Positions 58,344-64,000 of a stretch of 64,000 bases of DNA are shown here, in pieces; the first letter of the stretch is position 1, and each line of letters opens with the position of its first letter. The translations under genes and the position numbers were made by a program. The stretch lies in assembly GCA_036971715.1 (NCBI GenBank), contig JAVHJL010000006.1, positions 2,418,001 to 2,482,000 of the forward strand. Direction: 5' to 3'. The notes below the pieces were generated by a model. It was not told the DNA's origin. It did no database searches and saw nothing but the letters and a program-made list of their open reading frames with translations. The stretch comes from Arthrobotrys musiformis. Its lineage: Eukaryota > Ascomycota > Orbiliomycetes > Orbiliales > Orbiliaceae.

Positions 58344-61300
58344 ATGAGTACCTTGCTACAGAGAGGAGCGACCGCAAGTCCTCCCCCTGCTCCTCCCCCT
58401 CCTCAGTATGCAGAGGTGGCGCCGGTAGCCCGCAAATCCCTCCTTCAATGTTTCGAAGAAGCTCGCAACCGGTTTAAAAAGGAAATTGCAACCCCAATAA
58501 CTAAGAAAGATCCTAAACGCTCAATCGCTATCGACGAATTCCTGGGTGGGACAAAAATCGATGATCTGGAACGGGTTTGTCGCGATTTGGGTGAACAGGC
58601 GGAAGATAAGGCGAACAATACGGCATCAAAGTTGTTAACGACGTTGGATCAGTTCAAAGGGGTCGGGGACGCTCTGCTGCAGTTTGCACCGGAGAGTGTG
58701 TCGATTGTTTGGTTCGGGATCAGTTCTTTGATTACGGTAAGCCCTTGATCTCGCGAGGTCGGCGGTCCTTTCGTCACACGACTACAGGTTTTATGGAACC
58801 CTAATTTCAAGTATTATGGACAAAATTTATAGATTGGAAATGCGAAAGTTCAAACGAGGCTATTAATATGTGGAACCTGCGATAGTATTGCGACCATCGT
58901 TGCGGATTGTATAAGATGGGAGGCGATGGCGGCACTCACAGTTAACGATCATGAGAGTCAGGCAGCTAGCATCTGGGAGTCTGATGTTTCCGATCTCGTC
59001 TTCATGATTCTGGAGTTCCTTTGGAGTGCAAAGCCTCATTTCGACCAAAGCCGAGTTAAACGGATTGGAAGTACCTTGAAAGACCTGTTTACTAAAGAAC
59101 TGCAGCAAAGAGTTGATGCACTTCTTGCGAAGTATGGGGCTCTGATTGAGACTACACAGAAGCAATTTCAGGACTCAATGCTCCGGAGCGGGTTTAGTGA
59201 GCATACCGGCTCCGATTTATATTGGGGGTTTATTTCGAAATACTACAAGCCATTACTAACTGTTAATTCCTTCTAGAAACCGGGCAAACACTGGACCAGA
59301 TTCAACAGAGCCTGCAGCAATTTGTTTCGGTTGGGGTCAGCCTTGTGGATAGCTTTCAAAAACAAGTACTCCTCTATGAGCTGGATCGACAACAGGCCAA
59401 ACTCGCCCATCCAGTTTCTTATAAGCTCCATTTCTCAACTCTTAATGATAGAGTAACGAAGATTATTAAGGATCGAAAAGGAAGACTGGCGGCGAACTGG
59501 TTATTCAGTGAAGAAGAATACTGCGATTGGAAGATCTCTAGGTCGAGCACCAAACGTACAAATTTTCTGTGCCTGAGAGGGCCTCGTGGCCATGGCAAGT
59601 CCATTGCCATGATGAGTGTGCACAGAGATATCACCAGGACGATTTCCGAAAGTGAAAAACCAAGCACGGAGATACCTACACGGCCCCCGTTAGTATGTCA
59701 TTTTTTCTTCAAAAAGGGTGAACAAGATATAGAACGAGCACGGTCCGCACTCGAATCTATCTTATACCAAATTCTGGGCTGCGACGAGGTGCGCAGAGAC
59801 CTCAACATACTAATCGCCACCGTAGACATCATAAATCCAAACTTTGGAGAAGATGTAGATCCATCAACATACACTCAGGGGGGACCCGGGAATAACCCCT
59901 CTGGCGATTTTCATGACAGCCTCAAATCGTTGTGCGATACAATCAAGAGAATCACTAAGATAATCCCGGTTCCCGTCTATTTGATGATAGACGCCCTCGA
60001 CGAATGTATAGATCGTAAAGAACACTGTTTCTTGGAGCATTTGAGATCTCTTGCCGGCAAAGTCGAGGTTAAGACCGAGGATTCAAAAACGGCCAGCGGT
60101 ATTAGCATCACAGGGCCTGGAAATCTCAAGCTCGTTATCTCCGCTAGAGATAGCATCGATGTCGTCGGCGAACTCACCGGTGCTCGGAATACGTATGCCG
60201 GGACTTCGGAAGAAACTTTACCGGACGACATCAAAATCATTAACATTACCCCGGAGAAGAATTCGAGTGATCTCGAAGAGTATGTTACACACGAAGTCAA
60301 AGAAGTACTCACCCGCCGCATCAATCGGACACAATACACAAAATATTACGATTCACAACTCTCACGTATTACTAAAATAATTTACGAGAAAGCAAATGGT
60401 GACTTCACCCTCGCAAGACTAATTATAGCAAATCTTCAGCAACCATCAAAGGATACGCTAGAAGGACGGATTAAGCGGTTGCCTTCCGCCATAGGTGACA
60501 TCTACATGGCTAGCCTGGAGTCTTTAACACCTGACGAACAAGAGTTTGTCGTAACTGTTCTGAAATGGGTGGTTTGGAGTGTTTCTGGCCTGAGCATTCT
60601 TGAAATATCGGACCACTATAAAGAACTTTATAAGGGCGCAGGGCCTAGGACCAATCACACAACTCCAGAATCAGAAGAACGATATAACGAGCAAATGAAG
60701 CATCAGGGAGATACCCAGGGAGCTGAGGATAAAGACACCATCCCAGACGAGGAAACCCCAGAATCTGAACACGCAAGCCCTTATGATAACCCCGAAGTAA
60801 AAGATACAATATACCACATCCAAAATGCGGGCCGCGATTTCTTCAAGTTTGATCAAAACACAGGAGTAGTCAACGTCGACATATCGATCAGAGAGTGGAT
60901 ACAACAGGACATTTCGAAACCTAACGCTAATACGGCAATTCAAGATGCACGAGGTTTCAACAAGTTCCGCGATGTACGGGGTAACACGGTTTTTCAGTTT
61001 ACTTTGACCCGTAAGCAATATCTAGAACCCCACCCGCTACATAACTCGCTGGATTCGACGGATGGTTTCACGAGACAACTTAAAAGTTCGTTCCTAATAC
61101 CAAGCACTATCTAGCATCTTTTGTGAGATACGGCGATACACTGTCACAGCTATTCAGTGAGAAGGAGGCTCATATGTCTATCGCTCTTAACATATGTAGG
61201 TTTTCCTAATTCTAACCTAAAGTCTATTCCGTGCAGTTTTGAACATACTTAGTAATATAATAAACTAAACCGTCGCTAAACCTGTTATCCAGTTCGGACC

Positions 61301-63856
61301 CTAAATCACGAAGACTTTCAGGAGAAGTATATGCCTTGGAAGTCATCCTGGACACCCGAGTGCGAAAAATCTCGACAGGAGACTAGATATGAAATCGAAC
61401 ACTGGCACGATCATATAAAGGCACTACAAAAATGGTGGACGAAAGACAGCATCAACGACGTCTGGTGGGCGGAACTTTTAGCCCAGATTTCAACATTCGT
61501 CAGGCCGGAAACGTGGTATAGGTGGAGTCTTCAGCGGCCCATGTCGAGTGACAGTAAAGAATTGACTCTGATCGACGGCACCACGTTCGAGTTTCTGAAA
61601 ACCCAGGATCTCTGGAAAGCAAAATACCTACAGCGGGTTTTTGAGGAACCAATACACGTAGCCTGCGAACTCGGACTACATCTATTGGTTGACCTGCTCG
61701 TTCTACAGGCTCAAGCGTCGATACAGTCAGGCGGGAGGGAGCCAAATCAGGCTCGAGACCATAAGCTCGAACACCTTAGGACCATAAGGGTCCAGGCCCT
61801 TGTTCGGGACTTTCTAATTCCTAGGGAGGGGCATCCGGCGTTGAAACCTTCTTTGGTGAGGAAGCATCATGGAGCACTAGGAAAATTAGTGCTCGATATC
61901 GGCGGTGACGAGTTGATAAACCGCCTAAACGCCGGAGCAGACCCTGAGGAGATTTTCCCTCTGGTTAAGTCATTAACTACGGGGTTTGATAAGCCGCAAC
62001 TTGACCGGGGAATAATCTCTATAATCGAAGAGGCACTCCATTCGCAAGTCACACCGAGCGAGCGAGAGCTTGTTTGTGATAGTGAGGATATCTTTGGAAG
62101 AACTCCACTTTGCCTGGCGGAGGCGAGCCCGTTAATAATTAAACAGCTTCTGAGATACGGGGCTAATGTTAACGGGAAAAGCTTGTTGAACGCATCGAAG
62201 CCTCTTTCGCCATTACGGTATATTATCAGGAATGTAACTGTAGTCAACGAAGAGCAGGCCAGCCAGCGAGCGAATCTTTTACAGTCAGCAGAATTGTTGG
62301 TCTTGGAAGGCTCAAATTTAGATCACCGAGACTATATCGGCGCAACATATCTCCATGAAGCTGCGTATATCCGGGATCTCAAATTTTTCAAATTGCTTTG
62401 TGTTTCCGGGGATTGGGACGTCCATGCCCAGACGTCCTCAGGATGGACGCCATTGCATTATCTACTATTTAAGTCGAGGCCGGAGAACCCAGAATTGGTA
62501 CAGGATGTTCTTGGTATATGCCGGATGTTATTGAAAATGAAGGGAGAAGGCGACCTTGTGAACAAAGAGGATGAAACTAGCCGAAACGCCTTGTCTTATG
62601 CAGTTGGGGGTGGATTCGTCGAGATGGTTGAGTTGCTTATCAGTATGGGGGCGGACATACATGACGAGGACGAAGATAATGCAAACTGTTTTCACCACTT
62701 GAGTTGCTCTTCAACTGCATCGGAACTTAATCTCAAGATCGCAGATATCCTGCTGCAGGCAGGGCTCGACTTCGCGAAGGTGGATGTCTATGGCAAAACC
62801 CCACTGTATTTCGCGGCCGACAGCGGAAAGTGGGGCATGGCTCGGTATTTCTTGCGCAAATACGATGAATTGGCCGAAAAATGTCGACCGAATGGAATCG
62901 ATAACCCTCTTATAACGCTAGCCCATGGGAACAAATCGACGTTGCTCCATGCGGCTGCCTTCGGTGCATGCGAAAATAACCTGGGCGCTGCCGAGTTTTT
63001 CAAAGAACTGAACGAGGTACTATCCAAATATACCGATACTTCCAAGCTAATCCTGCAAGTAGATGGGGTTGGTAGAACCCCTTTGCACTGTGCAGTTGGC
63101 AGCTGTAACGCCGAGATCGTCGAGATGATAATCGCCATTAATCCCGATACAAGCTTAATTAGTCACGCGCTAGAGAGCGCATTGGATGTGGTAGTAGCGA
63201 TGGCGACAGACACATGGTTGGGATTGGGGCGAGGCGAGGGGTTCGAGGCTACGATGAAAGTGCTCCGCTGCATTTCAGCCAGCACTGGCTCACCGCCGTC
63301 GAGGTTTCCTTTCGGGTTCCTCCGAAGGATCATAGAATGGTCACTTTTTTCATTAGGGGACGATTCCGAGCTACCGCCCTGTCCTGAGCTTGAGGAACTA
63401 GTTGACCAATATGAGGCAGCTTGGAAGGCTGACAATGGGTGGTTCTTGTTCGATTATGCTGCGGCTCTTGGTGTCACGCTTCCGGAATACACCCGATATT
63501 CGAAGAAAGCCCGTTGTCTATCATCGATACCGGCCGACTTTGCGAGGCCGACGCGGATAGGCTGGACGTCATGTTGTATGGGACTTTCTGACAATAGGCT
63601 CGAAGTCTTTTCGATTGGTAGCGATCCCCCCACCCATTTATGCTATTTTATCATGTCTTTATTAATTTACCACCGGAACCACGCAGAAACTCTACCAGAC
63701 CGATACCAAATAGCGGTATCAGACCATCCATTGCCTCCCTTGGATGCATTATTCTACTTTGAGGCATCATTTAGCAGTAAGCCGGCTAAGTATGACAACC
63801 CATCCTTCCTCCATCATCCTCCGGCCTCGAGTACCTCAACAATCTATGTGATATAG
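58344..63856 (+). CDS. NLR-like STAND protein: N-terminal helical domain, NACHT NTPase, ankyrin repeats
   Basis: Signal-transduction ATPase of the fungal NLR-like class. Five exons: 58344-58736, 58833-59196, 59277-61010, 61115-61195 and 61293-63856, total 5136 nt, 1711 residues. Residues 1 to about 330 are a Pro-rich leader and an all-helical region with FAPESVSIVWFGISSLI, resembling the N-terminal domain found before fungal NACHT modules. Walker A is GPRGHGKS (354-361) and Walker B YLMIDALDEC (487-496). The acidic linker near 720-780 precedes the motif YGDTLSQLFSEKEAHMSIAL, which fungal STAND proteins carry. Ankyrin repeats run from about 1126 to 1500 (GRTPLCLAE, GWTPLHYLL, GKTPLYFAA, GRTPLHCAV). 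The stops at 61114 and about 61203 that seem to split it are inside introns: donor GTAAGC at 61011, branch CTAAT, and donor GTAGGT at 61196, branch GCTAAAC, both phase 1. The ligand is unknown; a role in non-self recognition is inference from the class. Confidence 0.9.
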
Positions 63857-64000
63857 AAAAAAATGATAAATATACAGGAGGGCTAACGGAATAACGGATT
63901 ATTAATCATAAATTTAGATTCCAATCGAGTAAAGTATTCTGCGAACTCGGTATCCGGTCTCCAGGCTGGTCCGAACCTATTGTCGCTTGTGATATCTCCG
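63857..64000. other. Right-edge non-coding sequence
   Basis: 144 bp after the NACHT-ankyrin stop codon. It is AT-rich at first, as expected for a 3' untranslated region. Nothing further can be supported before the window ends. Confidence 0.5.

Noticed and set aside
58926..61331. Reading the NACHT and ankyrin parts as two or three separate genes or a frameshifted pseudogene
   Set aside because: Canonical donors, branch sites and acceptors at 59197-59276, 61011-61114 and 61196-61292 restore one frame with matching phases, and the exon between them encodes a conserved STAND segment.

Overview
This window is nuclear DNA from a filamentous ascomycete (Pezizomycotina). The evidence is the short introns (mostly 50-220 nt, GTRNGT donors, CTAAC/CTAAT branch sites, YAG acceptors) and the gene content: Rax2, exocyst Sec10, eIF3d, Tvp23, Trm5, Ogg1, a Pth11/rhodopsin-like membrane protein, a GH45-type secreted protein and a NACHT-ankyrin STAND protein. 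Class-level placement is not certain; an early-diverging group such as Orbiliomycetes or Pezizomycetes is a guess from the general look of the proteins. There is no bacterial, viral or CRISPR content, and I found no tRNA or rRNA.

Thirteen multi-exon genes were rebuilt by joining exons at phase-compatible splice sites. In every model the exon lengths sum to a whole number of codons. One further gene is intronless. Left block (1.7-4.3 kb): a disordered conserved fungal protein of unknown role on the minus strand. A gap of about 7.3 kb rich in homopolymers and microsatellites follows. Housekeeping block (11.6-22.4 kb): a glycine-rich RRM protein (+), a ChaC gamma-glutamylcyclotransferase (-), eIF3d (-) divergent from the Golgi membrane protein Tvp23 (+), and a single-domain ER protein disulfide isomerase (-). 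ChaC and Tvp23 are so split by introns that neither shows up as a long open frame.

Middle block (22.5-44 kb) is AT-rich and gene-poor. It holds what look like environment-facing genes: a GPI-anchored GH45-like protein that lacks one catalytic aspartate (+), a rhodopsin-domain 7-TM protein (-), an 86-residue secreted peptide with a six-cysteine C-terminus (+), and a membrane-anchored acid/steryl-ester lipase (+). The palindrome TTTTAAAA recurs through this block.

Right block (45-64 kb) is dense again: the polarity landmark protein Rax2 (+), exocyst subunit Sec10 (-) sharing a 375-bp divergent promoter with tRNA m1G37 methyltransferase Trm5 (+), 8-oxoguanine DNA glycosylase Ogg1 (-) convergent with Trm5, and a 1711-residue NLR-like NACHT-ankyrin protein (+) reaching almost to the window edge. 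Rax2 and Sec10 both serve polarised tip growth. Ogg1 and Trm5 are nucleic-acid maintenance enzymes. The STAND protein is a candidate fungal innate-immunity or heterokaryon-incompatibility receptor.

The most interesting items are the NLR-like receptor, the six-cysteine secreted peptide, the GH45-like protein without its general acid, the 8-nt and 17-nt microexons that encode the active-site run-up of the disulfide isomerase, and the Trm5 first coding exon that is only ATG.
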